Shown: positions 1 through 8,562 of the stretch, piece after piece
How the letters are laid out: the number at the start of each line of letters is the position of its first letter
Position numbering within the stretch: position 1 is the stretch's first letter
Source: Nocardioides sp. PD653-B2
GTDB taxonomy: Bacteria; Actinomycetota; Actinomycetes; Propionibacteriales; Nocardioidaceae
Length of the DNA: 64,000 nt
NCBI RefSeq assembly: GCF_002117935.1
Contig: NZ_BDJE01000032.1
Location: 62,001-126,000, forward strand
Direction of reading: 5' to 3'
The notes under the pieces: generated by a model
Database searches by the model: none
What the model was told of the DNA's origin: nothing
The model's input: the letters and a program-made list of their open reading frames with translations, nothing else
Program-made: the position numbers and the translations under genes

Positions 1-984
1 CCCGTCCCCGTCCTCGCCGCACCGATGGCCGGCGGCCCGACCACGACCGCGCTCGTGGCCGCGGCGGCCGGCGCCGGCTCGCTGGGCTTCGTGGCGGCCG
101 GCTACCGCACCGCGGAGCAGCTGGCCGCAGACATCGCCGCCGTGCGGCGGGAGACCGCCGTGTTCGGGGTGAACCTGTTCGTCCCGGACCGGTCTCCGGT
201 CGACCACCAGGCCGTGCTCGCCTACCGCGACCGCATCGCGCCGGAGGCCGCGCGGCTCGGCGTCGAGCTGGGCGAGCCCCGGTGGGAGGACGACGACGAC
301 TGGGCCGCCAAGGTCGACCTCCTGGCCCGGGACCCGGCTCCGTGGGTGACCTTCACCTTCGGGCTGCCGGACGCGGCCGACCTGGAGCGGCTCCGGCGCG
401 CCGGGTCCCGGCTGCTCGTGACCGTCACCGACGTGCAGGAGGCGCGCGCGGCCGCGCGCCTGGACCCCGACGGCCTCGTCGTCCAGGCGGCCGCCGCGGG
501 TGGGCACCGGGGGACCTTCGACCAGCTCCGCGATCCCGGCGCCGACCCGCTGACCAGCCTGATCGCCGGCGTACGCGCGGCCACGGACCTGCCGGTCGTG
601 GGCGCCGGCGGCCTCGCGACGGCGGCCGACGTCGCCGAGGCGCTGGCGGCCGGGGCCGAGCAGGTCGGCACCGCGCTGCTCCTGGCCGACGAGGCCGGCA
701 CCCGCCCGACCCACCGCCGCGCCGTGGCCGACCCGGCCTCCACGACCGTCACCATGCGCGCGTTCACCGGTCGGGTCGCACGCGGGATCCGCAACTCCTT
801 CAGCGACGCGTACGACGCCGGCGCCCCGGTCGGCTACCCGGCGGTGCACCACCTGACCGCGCCGCTGCGGCGCTGGGCCGCCGAGCACGACGACCCCCAG
901 CACCTCCACCTGTGGTCCGGCACCGGACACCGGCACGCACGCCCCGGCCCCGCCGCCGGCCTGATCGCCGCACTGGTCCCCTAG
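1..984 (+). CDS. Nitronate monooxygenase family flavoprotein, 5-prime truncated
   Basis: The reading frame is open from base 1, so the true start lies before the window. The visible part begins with residues PVPVLAAPMAGGPTTT, the usual N-terminal strand of the FMN-dependent nitronate monooxygenase (2-nitropropane dioxygenase) TIM barrel. Further along are a VQAAAAGGHRG segment, where the family has its catalytic histidine, and a VVGAGGLATAADV segment typical of the FMN phosphate-binding loop. The family oxidises alkyl nitronates, although many members have unknown substrates. About 327 residues are present, close to full length. It ends 35 bp before the ACT-domain gene on the same strand. Confidence 0.85.
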   Translation, partial: PVPVLAAPMAGGPTTTALVAAAAGAGSLGFVAAGYRTAEQLAADIAAVRRETAVFGVNLFVPDRSPVDHQAVLAYRDRIAPEAARLGVELGEPRWEDDDDWAAKVDLLARDPAPWVTFTFGLPDAADLERLRRAGSRLLVTVTDVQEARAAARLDPDGLVVQAAAAGGHRGTFDQLRDPGADPLTSLIAGVRAATDLPVVGAGGLATAADVAEALAAGAEQVGTALLLADEAGTRPTHRRAVADPASTTVTMRAFTGRVARGIRNSFSDAYDAGAPVGYPAVHHLTAPLRRWAAEHDDPQHLHLWSGTGHRHARPGPAAGLIAALVP

Positions 985-1019
985 GCGACACGGCCGCGCG
1001 GATCTCATAGCCTGCGCCC

Positions 1020-1553
1020 ATGGCCACCTTCACGCTCACCTGCATCGGCGACGACCGGCCGGGCCTCGTGTCCGATCTCTCGGCACCGATCAACGCCCAC
1101 GGCGCGAGCTGGAAGCGCAGTCAGATGGCGCGGTTGGGGGGCAAGTTCGCCGGGATCCTGCTGCTCGACGTGCCCGACGACCGGGCCGACCCCCTCGTCG
1201 TCGACCTGACGGCACTGAAGGACGCCGGCCTGGTCGTGACGCTCGAGCGGACCGACGTGCCGGCCGAGCACCGGTCGCTGCGCCTGAACCTGGAGCTGCT
1301 CGGAGCAGATCGCCCCGGCATCGTGGCCGAGATATCCGCCGCGCTCGCCGCCCAGCGCGTGGGCATCGAGGAGCTGAGCACCGACGTCCGGGCGGCGCCG
1401 ATGTCCGGGGGCCAGCTGTTCGAGGCGCAGGCGGTGCTCGAGGCGCCGCCGTCGACCAGCATGGACGACCTGCGGTCGATGCTCGAAGCGATCGCCGACG
1501 AGCTGATGGTGGAGATCAGGCTGTCGGACGCCGAGCATCCCACCGCCCCGTGA
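1020..1553 (+). CDS. Two-ACT-domain protein, GcvR-like
   Basis: This encodes 177 residues. The first ACT domain (about 1-80) opens with TFTLTCIGDDRPGLVSDLS and the second (about 90-165) with LNLELLGADRPGIVAEIS; both carry the DRPG(L/I)V loop that binds small ligands, usually amino acids. Two ACT domains without a catalytic domain is the architecture of glycine-cleavage repressor GcvR and related regulators. A regulatory role in amino-acid metabolism is inferred from the family. It probably shares a transcript with the preceding flavoprotein gene. Confidence 0.8.
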   Translation: MATFTLTCIGDDRPGLVSDLSAPINAHGASWKRSQMARLGGKFAGILLLDVPDDRADPLVVDLTALKDAGLVVTLERTDVPAEHRSLRLNLELLGADRPGIVAEISAALAAQRVGIEELSTDVRAAPMSGGQLFEAQAVLEAPPSTSMDDLRSMLEAIADELMVEIRLSDAEHPTAP

Positions 1554-1835
1554 CGGGCGCCGGCCGCCGCCCCCGACGCGGCCGGATGACCCCCCGTGGC
1601 GAGGCGCGGCGGCACGCCGTGCGCCCCGGTTGTGGCGCCGAAGTCCCGAACACACCACCGATGCACTATCGTGGATCCTGTTGAAGGGACGGCTCTGCAA
1701 GTCGTCCTGGCCGCACACCATGTCGCGGCTTGTATCTCGTACTCCTGGTTTTCGGTTCGCTGGACATCAGCACAGGTGGATGTCTTCAGCAGCTCGAGGG
1801 CACAACGCTCTCGGCACGAAACAAGGGACAAGATC
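1554..1835 (+). promoter_or_regulatory. Long leader upstream of the cold-shock gene
   Basis: I see no convincing gene in these 282 bases. The stretch just before the cold-shock gene is noticeably less GC-rich than its surroundings. Long structured leaders are usual for cspA-type mRNAs, where they control translation by temperature. An AAGGGA ribosome-binding site lies about 7 bases before the start codon. I cannot fix the promoter from sequence alone. Confidence 0.4.
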
Positions 1836-2039
1836 ATGGCTCAGGGAACCGTCAAGTGGTTCAACGCCGAAAAGGGCTTCGGCTTCATCGCGCAAGATGG
1901 TGGCGGCGAGGACGTGTTCGTCCACTTCTCCGCCATCCAGTCGGGCGGCTACAAGTCGCTCGAGGAGAACCAGAAGGTCGAGTTCGACCTCGCCCAGGGC
2001 CCCAAGGGTCCGCAGGCGGAGAACGTCCGCGTCTCCTGA
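1836..2039 (+). CDS. Cold-shock protein, CspA family
   Basis: This is a 67-residue single-domain OB-fold protein starting [18 protein letters not shown]. It contains both RNA-binding motifs, KGFGFI (RNP1) and DVFVHF (RNP2). Cold-shock proteins bind single-stranded RNA and melt secondary structure. The ATG at 1836 is preferred over upstream in-frame starts because it has a ribosome-binding site and gives the exact family length. A strong hairpin terminator follows 11 bp after the stop codon. Confidence 0.95.
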   Translation: MAQGTVKWFNAEKGFGFIAQDGGGEDVFVHFSAIQSGGYKSLEENQKVEFDLAQGPKGPQAENVRVS

Positions 2040-2050
2040 TTCACCACGGA

Positions 2051-2080
2051 GGGCCCCGACCGCACCCGCGGTCGGGGCCC
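2051..2080 (+). terminator. Intrinsic terminator after the cold-shock gene
   Basis: A perfect 13-bp GC-rich inverted repeat (2051-2063 with 2068-2080) with the 4-base loop ACCC is followed by TTCGTGCTT. It lies between the cold-shock gene and a convergent gene and could serve both strands. Confidence 0.8.
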
Positions 2081-2127
2081 TTCGTGCTTCCGGTCCCGGC
2101 GCGTCCACGCTGGCTGCACGCCACCGA

Positions 2128-3324
2128 TCAGGGGGCGACCGCGACCAGAGCCCAGGTGTAGGCGTGGTCGGAGTAGTACTGCGAGGCGCATCCGGGGCTC
2201 ACCGTGCTGGCCTTCTCCCGCCCGTTGCCCGCGACCCAGAGGTCGTCGCAGTCCGCAAAGGTCTTCTTGGCGGCCGCCCCAGCCATGACCTCGTCCTTGT
2301 AGGAGCGGTCCCAGTCGGCCGCGACCAGGTGGTCGCTCTCGACGAACACCTGGTCGATCTTCCTCGCCGGGGTGATCGCAGGCTGGTATGAGCGCTGGAC
2401 GGTCAGCTGGTTCCACAGCGGGCTCATCGGGCAGGCGCTGAGACCGGCGTCCTCGTCTTGAGGCTCGCAGGTGCTGTCTTCGTTGAAGTCGCCGGCGATG
2501 ACGTGCGTGGGAGTGGGCATCTCCGCCTGGAGGTCGGCGATCGCCTTGCCCCACTGCCCCTTCTTGTAGGTGCCCCGGCTGAACTTCTTGAACGTCTTGC
2601 TCTTCACCATGTGGACGCTGGTGACCACGACCCGGCCGGTGTCGTCCTCCTCGACCAGCCGGTGGGTGGCGGCGTGGTTCCACGCCCACTTCTCCGGGTG
2701 GCGCATGTCTGCCTGGTCGTCTCGCAGCGCGAGGTACATGCGCTCGTCCGAGAGTCCGGTCCCGTCCTTCATGGTCGTCGTGTTGATCAGCACCGCACTC
2801 TCGCGCCGCAGGCGCACTCCGGAGCTGCCATGCCCGAAGACCGAGCTCTCCCCCGCTGCGGGCGCCACCGCGACCCGGAACGCTGTCGAGCCGGCGTCTC
2901 CGTAGAGGTACTCGCTGATCAGGTCGGCCGCGGTGTCGGCGGACTCCGCGTTCACCTCCTGGAGCAGGATGACGTCGGGCATGTACTGACCCCCGGCGGC
3001 CAGCTGCGCCTCGAGGCGCCGGGCGAAGTTCCCGATCTCCCGCTGCTCGGCGTTGTCCCCGGCGTTGAATGTCTCTGCCAGGTTGATCGAGACGATCATG
3101 ACCTGGTCGTCCGGCGAGGTATCGAGTGGTGGGGTGCCGGCGACAGCCGACTGGACAGGAGGTGCCGTTGCGGCACCGATGGCGGCGAGGAGGGCGGCGG
3201 CACCCAACGTGGCTGTGACAGCTCTACGACGACTCAACGTGGCTCCCGAGATCGCGTCGCGCGATCGGCGGCTCCCAACGCGCACGAGCTTCCGACGGTA
3301 GCCGCAAGCGTCGGCGAAGACCAT
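2128..3324 (-). CDS. Exported endonuclease/exonuclease/phosphatase family protein
   Basis: The protein has up to 398 residues. An SRRRAVTATLG segment followed by an alanine/leucine-rich stretch (about 31-60) looks like a Tat- or Sec-type signal peptide; because the signal comes late, the true start may be internal. The mature part has the DNase I-fold hallmarks: VSINLAETF, ILLQEVNAES (catalytic Glu), IAGDFNED (Asp and Asn) and YSDHAYTW near the C terminus (Asp-His pair). Such proteins are Mg2+-dependent nucleases or phosphodiesterases; the substrate is unknown. It is transcribed towards the cold-shock gene. Confidence 0.8.
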   Translation of the reverse strand: MVFADACGYRRKLVRVGSRRSRDAISGATLSRRRAVTATLGAAALLAAIGAATAPPVQSAVAGTPPLDTSPDDQVMIVSINLAETFNAGDNAEQREIGNFARRLEAQLAAGGQYMPDVILLQEVNAESADTAADLISEYLYGDAGSTAFRVAVAPAAGESSVFGHGSSGVRLRRESAVLINTTTMKDGTGLSDERMYLALRDDQADMRHPEKWAWNHAATHRLVEEDDTGRVVVTSVHMVKSKTFKKFSRGTYKKGQWGKAIADLQAEMPTPTHVIAGDFNEDSTCEPQDEDAGLSACPMSPLWNQLTVQRSYQPAITPARKIDQVFVESDHLVAADWDRSYKDEVMAGAAAKKTFADCDDLWVAGNGREKASTVSPGCASQYYSDHAYTWALVAVAP

Positions 3325-3348
3325 GCCAAGACGACCTTGACGACGTGG

Positions 3349-3951
3349 CTACGAGGGACACGGCGACGACGACAGCGTGCCGAACGCACTGGCGACGAGT
3401 GCCGGGAGCTCCGAACCCGGCCCCCGCACCCAGCGCGCGATCGCCGTTCGGAACATGGCGATGCCGACCGCCGCCAGGGTCTCGGCCGTGTCGCGGTCGA
3501 CCCCGGGGCGGTCGGCGAGCGCGGCCGCCAGGGTGCGCTCCCACGAGACGAAGGTGTCGAAGAGCCGGCCGCGGAGGACCGGGGACGACTCGGCGGCGCG
3601 CTGACGGAGCTCGACGCGCGCCCGGTCGTCCTGGAAGCCGACGGCCAGCGCCACCACGGCTTGCCGTACGACGTCCTGCACGGAGAGGTCGGGGTCGAGG
3701 TCGAGGTCGCGGACCGTGTCACGCAGCATCGCCTGCCGCGCCGCGCGTCCCATGTCGAGGACCTCGTCCTTGGTCGCGAAGTAGCGGAAGAACGTGCGCG
3801 GCGACACTCCGGCATCCGCGGCGATCGCGTCGACCGACGTCTGGTCGAAGCCGTCGCGGGCGAACCGCTTCAGCGCGGCGTCCTCGAGGGCCTGCCGCGT
3901 CGTCTGCTTGTGCTGCTCGCGCAGCCCGACCCCCACGATGCCCTCAGTCAC
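3349..3951 (-). CDS. TetR family transcriptional regulator, coupled to the sulfatase
   Basis: I choose the GTG at 3951, giving 200 residues. The N-terminal helix-turn-helix runs from TRQALEDAALKRFARDGF through TSVDAIAADAGVSPRTFFRYF, the typical TetR recognition segment. The rest is the helical ligand-binding domain. The start overlaps the last 8 bases of the sulfatase gene, so the two are translationally coupled and the regulator probably controls this operon. The likely operator is the inverted repeat at 6229-6244 upstream of the sulfatase. Confidence 0.85.
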   Translation of the reverse strand: MTEGIVGVGLREQHKQTTRQALEDAALKRFARDGFDQTSVDAIAADAGVSPRTFFRYFATKDEVLDMGRAARQAMLRDTVRDLDLDPDLSVQDVVRQAVVALAVGFQDDRARVELRQRAAESSPVLRGRLFDTFVSWERTLAAALADRPGVDRDTAETLAAVGIAMFRTAIARWVRGPGSELPALVASAFGTLSSSPCPS

Positions 3952-6217
3952 TGTTGACGGCCGCCGACAGCTCCGTGGCCGCCTCCGGCCTGGCACCTGG
4001 CCGGCCGCTGCGGAGCTCGACCTCGTGCAGGGTGCCGGTGAACGCGAACGGCGGGCGGTAGTCATGGCTGACGGCGATCCCCCGGTCCCGGCCGACGAGC
4101 AGGCCCGCACCCGCGGTGGAGAGGTTCGGGAAGAACATCAGGCCCGGCAGCGGGGCCTCGGCGACGTCCGCTCCGTCGACACCGAGCACGACCCGCGCCG
4201 CCCGGCCCGGCTCGTAGCGCAGCTCGAGCACATGCTCACCGGGGGGTACGACGGACTCGCCCGCGACCCGCACCGGGTGGTCGAGCAGCGCGAACGTCGC
4301 CACCGGCCGCCCCTCGAGCAGGTAGCACGCCCAGCCGCCGTGCCGGTCGCCCAGCGCCGCGACGATCCCGGACGCGCCGCCCTCGGGCACCGAGACCCGG
4401 GCGGTCAGCACGAAGCCACCCATCTGGGTCGGGAGCTGGCTGTCCTGAACCGGGCCGCCGCCGGGGCGGTAGGTCGCGCTCGTCGGCGGGGGGAACTCGC
4501 CGGGGTGCAGGTGGGCCATCGACTCCGGGAACTCGAAGAGCGGCAGCACGTTGTTGCGGCCGGCCTCGGCCCACCAGAGCGCCTCCATGCGGCGCACGAC
4601 GTCCGGGTGGGCGTCGGCGACGTCGTCGTGCTCCGAGAAGTCGTCGGTGAGCCGGAAGAGCGACCAGCGGTCCGTGTCGAAGTCGACGCTGCCGACCAGG
4701 TTGGCCCGCTCGTCGAACTGGTTGGCCACGTGGTCGGTGACCGCCTTCCAGCCGTCGTGGTAGATGCCGCGCGAGCCCATCATCTCGAAGTACTGCAGCG
4801 TCCGGTGCTCGGCGGCCGCGGGGTCCGCGAAGCCGGCGAGCATCGACGCGCCGTCCACGGGCTGCTGCGGCACGCCGCCCACCGTCTCCGGCAGCTCGAT
4901 GCCGGCGGCGTCGAGCACCGTCGTGTAGAGGTCGGTCGCGTGGCAGAACTGGGGTCGTACGGCGCCGGGCTCGGCCAGCCGCTGCGGCCACCGGACGATC
5001 AGCGGCGTCCGCACCCCGCCGAGCCAGGCGTACCTCTTCCAGAGCCGCAGTGGCGCGTTGCCCGCCCAGGCCCAGCCGTACGGGTAGTGGTTGTTGGCCT
5101 CCGGTCCACCGATCTCGTCGATGTGCTGGAGGGCGTCCTCGGGCGTCTCGGTGAAGCCGAGCCAGCCGGCGGCCTCGTTGAGCGTGCCGGTCGGCCCGCC
5201 CTCGGCGCTGGCGCCGTTGTCGGACAGGATCATCAGGAGCGTGTCGTCGGCGACACCCAGCGCATCGAGGTGCTCGAAGAGCCGGCCGAGGTGGTGGTCG
5301 GTGTGGGTGACGAACCCCGCGAACACCTCCATGTAGCGGGCGAAGAGGCGCCGCTCGTCGGCCGACAGCGTGTCCCACTCCGGCACCCACGGCGGCCGCT
5401 CGGTCAGCGCGGTGTCCGGCGGGACGATGCCCTCGGCCACCTGCCGGTCGAAGGCGCGCTGCCGCCACGCCTCCCAGCCGTCGTCGAACCGGCCGCGGTA
5501 GGGCGCGACCCACTCATCGGTGACCTGGTGCGGGGCGTGCGCGGCGCCGGTGGCGAGGTAGCAGAAGAACGGCTTGCGCGACTCCGCCTGCTGCTGGTCC
5601 TGGATCATCCGGATCGCCTGGTCGACCAGGTCCTCGGTCAGGTGGTAGCCCTGCTCGGGCGTGCGCGGCGGCTCGATGTGGGTGTTGTCGCGCACCAGCT
5701 CGGGAGCCCACTGACTGGTCTCGGCGCCGAGGAAGCCGTAGTAGCGCTCGAAGCCCTTGCCCAGCGGCCAGCGGTCGAACGGCCCGGCGGCGGAGTACTC
5801 GGTCTTCGGGGTCAGGTGCCACTTGCCCACGGCCATCGTGTTGTAGCCGTGGTCGCGCAGCACCTGCGCCAGCGTCGCGGCCGAGGCCGGGATCCGGCCG
5901 TGGTAGCCGGGGAACCCGAGCGCGGCCTCCTGGGTGACGCCCATCCCGACCGCGTGGTGGTTGCGCCCCGTGAGCAGTGCCGCCCGGGTCGAGGAGCAGA
6001 CCGACGTGACGTGGAAGCGGTTGTAGCGCAGCCCGGCGGCGGCCATGCGGTCGATGTTCGGGGTGTCGATGCCGGCGCCGAAGCAGCCGAGCTGGGCGAA
6101 CCCGACGTCGTCGAGCACCACCATGACGACGTTCGGGGCGTCGGGGTCCGCCTGCGGGTAGCCGACGAAGCGGGGCTCGGAGCCGGCCACGCGACTGGTG
6201 ATCTGCTGGGTCTGCAC
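3944..6217 (-). CDS. Arylsulfatase with a non-canonical CSSTR active-site motif
   Basis: Starting at the GTG at 6217, this encodes 757 residues. Sulfatase landmarks are present in order: NVVMVVLDDVG (metal-binding Asp pair), VCSSTRAALLTGRNHH (site of the formylglycine residue), GKWHL (Lys and His) and ILSDNGAS (metal-binding Asp and Asn). The length and C-terminal beta-rich region fit large AtsA/AtsD-type arylsulfatases, which hydrolyse sulfate esters. The maturation motif reads C-S-S-T-R, with serine where proline, or sometimes alanine, is usual. No clear Shine-Dalgarno precedes the GTG. A weak minus-10 match (CAGAAT) ends 7 bases upstream, so translation may be leaderless. Confidence 0.88.
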   Translation of the reverse strand: MQTQQITSRVAGSEPRFVGYPQADPDAPNVVMVVLDDVGFAQLGCFGAGIDTPNIDRMAAAGLRYNRFHVTSVCSSTRAALLTGRNHHAVGMGVTQEAALGFPGYHGRIPASAATLAQVLRDHGYNTMAVGKWHLTPKTEYSAAGPFDRWPLGKGFERYYGFLGAETSQWAPELVRDNTHIEPPRTPEQGYHLTEDLVDQAIRMIQDQQQAESRKPFFCYLATGAAHAPHQVTDEWVAPYRGRFDDGWEAWRQRAFDRQVAEGIVPPDTALTERPPWVPEWDTLSADERRLFARYMEVFAGFVTHTDHHLGRLFEHLDALGVADDTLLMILSDNGASAEGGPTGTLNEAAGWLGFTETPEDALQHIDEIGGPEANNHYPYGWAWAGNAPLRLWKRYAWLGGVRTPLIVRWPQRLAEPGAVRPQFCHATDLYTTVLDAAGIELPETVGGVPQQPVDGASMLAGFADPAAAEHRTLQYFEMMGSRGIYHDGWKAVTDHVANQFDERANLVGSVDFDTDRWSLFRLTDDFSEHDDVADAHPDVVRRMEALWWAEAGRNNVLPLFEFPESMAHLHPGEFPPPTSATYRPGGGPVQDSQLPTQMGGFVLTARVSVPEGGASGIVAALGDRHGGWACYLLEGRPVATFALLDHPVRVAGESVVPPGEHVLELRYEPGRAARVVLGVDGADVAEAPLPGLMFFPNLSTAGAGLLVGRDRGIAVSHDYRPPFAFTGTLHEVELRSGRPGARPEAATELSAAVNSD

Positions 6218-6228
6218 GACGTCGATTC

Positions 6229-6244
6229 TGGCAGTCAACTGCCA
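6229..6244. promoter_or_regulatory. Operator candidate between divergent sulfatase and ADC-like genes
   Basis: The sequence TGGCAGTCAACTGCCA is a perfect inverted repeat with 7-base arms and a 2-base centre. It lies between the divergent starts at 6217 and 6282 and overlaps the probable sulfatase promoter. It is a good candidate binding site for the TetR protein encoded at the end of the sulfatase operon. Confidence 0.55.
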
Positions 6245-6281
6245 CTTTCCGGAAGGCCGGCCGTGAGGCAGGATGGCCCGC

Positions 6282-6941
6282 ATGGCCGACCCCAGCACCC
6301 GCCGGAGCCCCGAGTCCAACGCGCCCGCGGAGCCGACCGCCTACCCGCCGGCCCCGTGGGCGATGGTCGGGCAGCTGTGGCTCTCCCTCTTCAAGCTCCG
6401 TGAGCCGGTCGACGAGCTGCGGCCCGCCGGCATCTACGGCGCGGCGTTCGTGAGCTACGAGCCCGGCAGCCCGCTGACCTACTCCGAGCTGCTGGTGGCC
6501 CGCCTCGCCGACACCGACGAGCACGGCCGCCGGGTCAGCATCACCGACATCTGGGTCGACTCCCCCGCGTCCGTGGCCGGCGGCCGCGAGCTCTGGGCGA
6601 TCCCCAAGGGCCTCTGCGACTTCGAGCTCGACACCAGCCACCGCGGCCCGCTCGCCACGACCGACTGGTCGGCGAGCTTCGGGCGCCGCCCGATCGCGAG
6701 CGCCCACTTCACCGACCTCTCGGCCGCGATGCTGCGGATCCCCTTCACGGGCGGCACCTGGCAGCCCGGCATCGAGGACACGAACGGCGAGGAGCGCACC
6801 GCGACCCTCCGGGGCTCCTCGAAGGCGCTCCCCTGCCGCGGCCGGTGGGACTTCGCGTCCGACGGCCCCCTCGGCTGGATGCGCGGCGCCCGCCAGCTCG
6901 CGTCGTTGCGCCAGGCCGACTTCCGGATGTCCTTCGGCTGA
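6282..6941 (+). CDS. Acetoacetate decarboxylase-family protein
   Basis: This encodes 219 residues from the ATG at 6282; another in-frame ATG at 6273 is possible but sits against the AGG motif. The segment ELWAIPKGLCDF resembles the ADC active-site region, where the lysine after Pro forms a Schiff base with the substrate. The family decarboxylates acetoacetate or acts on related keto-acids and aldols; the exact reaction is unknown here. It is divergent from the sulfatase and may share its operator. Confidence 0.75.
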   Translation: MADPSTRRSPESNAPAEPTAYPPAPWAMVGQLWLSLFKLREPVDELRPAGIYGAAFVSYEPGSPLTYSELLVARLADTDEHGRRVSITDIWVDSPASVAGGRELWAIPKGLCDFELDTSHRGPLATTDWSASFGRRPIASAHFTDLSAAMLRIPFTGGTWQPGIEDTNGEERTATLRGSSKALPCRGRWDFASDGPLGWMRGARQLASLRQADFRMSFG

Positions 6942-6972
6942 GCCGGTGGTCGACCGGACTCGTGCCGCAGGA

Positions 6973-7194
6973 CTAGCCGAGCCCGGGGCGCTCGGGCGGG
7001 TGCTCGGCCGCCGCCTTGCGGGCCGAGTCACGGATCTCGTAGACCTCGGTCGCGAAGCCACCGATCGCCGACGCGACGTCCCTCACCGCGCCCGTGATGA
7101 TCGTGGTGACCTGTCCGACCGTCGACGTGGCCGCCTCGACCGTGCCCTGGACGGCGTCCTTGCGGATCTCCGACTTGCTCAGGTGGTCGCTCAT
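6973..7194 (-). CDS. Small conserved-type protein of unknown function
   Basis: A 73-residue protein starting MSDHLSKSEIRKDAVQGTV. It has an amphipathic helical middle (about 15-50) rich in Val, Ile, Thr and Ala, but no clear transmembrane segment, and ends in a charged, proline-rich tail. The ATG at 7194 is preferred to an upstream in-frame start. It is divergent from the TetR gene at 7262, with 67 bp between them. I do not recognise the family. Confidence 0.6.
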   Translation of the reverse strand: MSDHLSKSEIRKDAVQGTVEAATSTVGQVTTIITGAVRDVASAIGGFATEVYEIRDSARKAAAEHPPERPGLG

Positions 7195-7249
7195 GCCACC
7201 AGTGTCGTCGCGGACCGCACCGACCACAACGTGTTCCCACCCACGGCAC

Positions 7250-7261
7250 TAACCTGAAAGC
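7250..7261 (+). promoter_or_regulatory. Possible minus-10 element for a leaderless TetR mRNA
   Basis: TAACCT at 7250-7255 is followed by six bases and then the ATG at 7262. That spacing would place transcription start at the first base of the start codon. No convincing minus-35 is visible, so this is tentative. Confidence 0.3.
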
Positions 7262-7888
7262 ATGGCGGAGCCGACGTCGCGCGTGGAGCGCAAGGAGCGG
7301 ACCCGCCGCGCCATCCTCGACGCCGCCCTCGAGCTCTCCGACGAGAGCACCCTGGCCGCCCTCTCGCTGCGCCAGGTGGCCAAGGAGGTCGGCATCGTGC
7401 CGACCGCGTTCTACCGTCACTTCGACTCCATCGAGGCGCTCGGGCTGGCACTCGTCGACGAGTCGTTCGTGTCGCTGCGCACGATGCTGCGCGAGATCCG
7501 TCGCGGTGACCCGGCCTTCGCCGACATCGTGGACTCGTCGATCGCGATCCTGGTCGACCACGTGCACCAGCAGCGGGCGCACTTCCTCTTCATCGCCCGC
7601 GAGCGCGCGGCCGGCCCGCCCGCCGTACGCGAGGCCATCCGGCACCAGATCGAGCTGTTCGAGCGCGAGCTGGCCACCGACCTCACCCGGCTGCCCGGCA
7701 CCGACACGTGGTCCCGCGAGGACCTGCGGGTGCTGTCGAACCTGATCGTCACCGCGATGGTGGCGACCGCCGAGGCGATCCTCCAGGTCGCCGGCCGCCC
7801 CGACGCCGAGAAGGAGCTCGTCGTGCGTGCCCAGACCCAGCTCCGGATGGTGCTCGTCGGCGCGCTGAACTGGACGTCGAAGCCCTAG
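7262..7888 (+). CDS. TetR family regulator resembling FabR
   Basis: The protein has 208 residues. The DNA-binding domain, with ERKERTRRAILDAALEL and LSLRQVAKEVGIVPTAFYRHF, and the following EALGLALVDESF closely resemble Escherichia coli FabR ([31 protein letters not shown]). FabR represses unsaturated fatty acid synthesis genes. No fatty-acid genes adjoin it here, so a lipid-related role is inferred only from similarity. Its 3-prime end overlaps the convergent SDR gene by 4 bases. Confidence 0.82.
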   Translation: MAEPTSRVERKERTRRAILDAALELSDESTLAALSLRQVAKEVGIVPTAFYRHFDSIEALGLALVDESFVSLRTMLREIRRGDPAFADIVDSSIAILVDHVHQQRAHFLFIARERAAGPPAVREAIRHQIELFERELATDLTRLPGTDTWSREDLRVLSNLIVTAMVATAEAILQVAGRPDAEKELVVRAQTQLRMVLVGALNWTSKP

Positions 7889-8562
7889 CCGGCGGGACGC
7901 ACCGTCAGATCGGGGATGGTGGCGTCCGGCGGCAGGTCGAGGACGTGCAGGATCGCGTCGGCGATGGTCTCGGGGCGGATCCAGTCGCTCGCGTCGTAGC
8001 CCTTGCCCTCCTGCCGGCGCACCTTCTCCTGCATCGGCGTGGCGGTCCGACCGGGGTAGACCGTGCTGACCCGCACCCCGGTGCCGGACTCCTCGCCGCG
8101 CAGCGCGTCGGCGAGTGCACGCAGGCCGTGCTTGGAGGCGGCGTACGCCGACCAGCCCGGGTGGGCGACCAGGCCGGCGCCGGAGTTGACGAAGACGACC
8201 GTCCCGCGAGCCAGGCGCACTGCGGGCAGCGCGGCCCGCGTCAGCGCGGCCGGCGCGACCAGGTTCACCGTGAGCTGCTCGGCCCAGGCCGAGGTGGAGA
8301 GGTCGGCCACGGGCCCGAGGTCGACGACGCCGGCGGCGTGCACGACCGAGTCGAGCCGGTCCGGGAGATCGAGCCCCTCGATCGAGTCGGGATCGGCCAG
8401 GTCGGCGACCAGCACGGTCGCGCCCGGCAGGTCCTCGCGCAGCTCGTGGGCCCGCTCGGTGGAGCGGGCGAGCAGGACCAGGTCGTCACCGCGCTCGAGC
8501 AGCCGCTCGGCGAGCGCGAACCCGATGCCGGACCCCGCACCGGTGACCAGGTGCGTCGTCAC
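7885..8562 (-). CDS. Short-chain dehydrogenase/reductase
   Basis: A 225-residue classical SDR. The cofactor motif TGAGSGIGFALA is at the N terminus, an Asp in VLVADLADP follows, and the catalytic residues appear as Ser in VFVNSGAG and Tyr/Lys in YAASKHG. The ARSTER segment after the second strand suggests NADP(H). The substrate is unknown. Its start overlaps the end of the MDR gene by 4 bases (ATGA), so the two oxidoreductases are coupled. Confidence 0.88.
   Translation of the reverse strand: MTTHLVTGAGSGIGFALAERLLERGDDLVLLARSTERAHELREDLPGATVLVADLADPDSIEGLDLPDRLDSVVHAAGVVDLGPVADLSTSAWAEQLTVNLVAPAALTRAALPAVRLARGTVVFVNSGAGLVAHPGWSAYAASKHGLRALADALRGEESGTGVRVSTVYPGRTATPMQEKVRRQEGKGYDASDWIRPETIADAILHVLDLPPDATIPDLTVRPAG

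Noticed and set aside
1596..2039. Longer cold-shock protein with about 80 extra N-terminal residues
   Set aside because: The extension is unlike any cold-shock protein, and the ATG at 1836 has a ribosome-binding site and gives the exact family size.
3794..6403. 869-codon plus-strand open frame opposite the sulfatase
   Set aside because: Composition is Arg/Val/Gly-rich without domains; the minus-strand sulfatase has all catalytic motifs.
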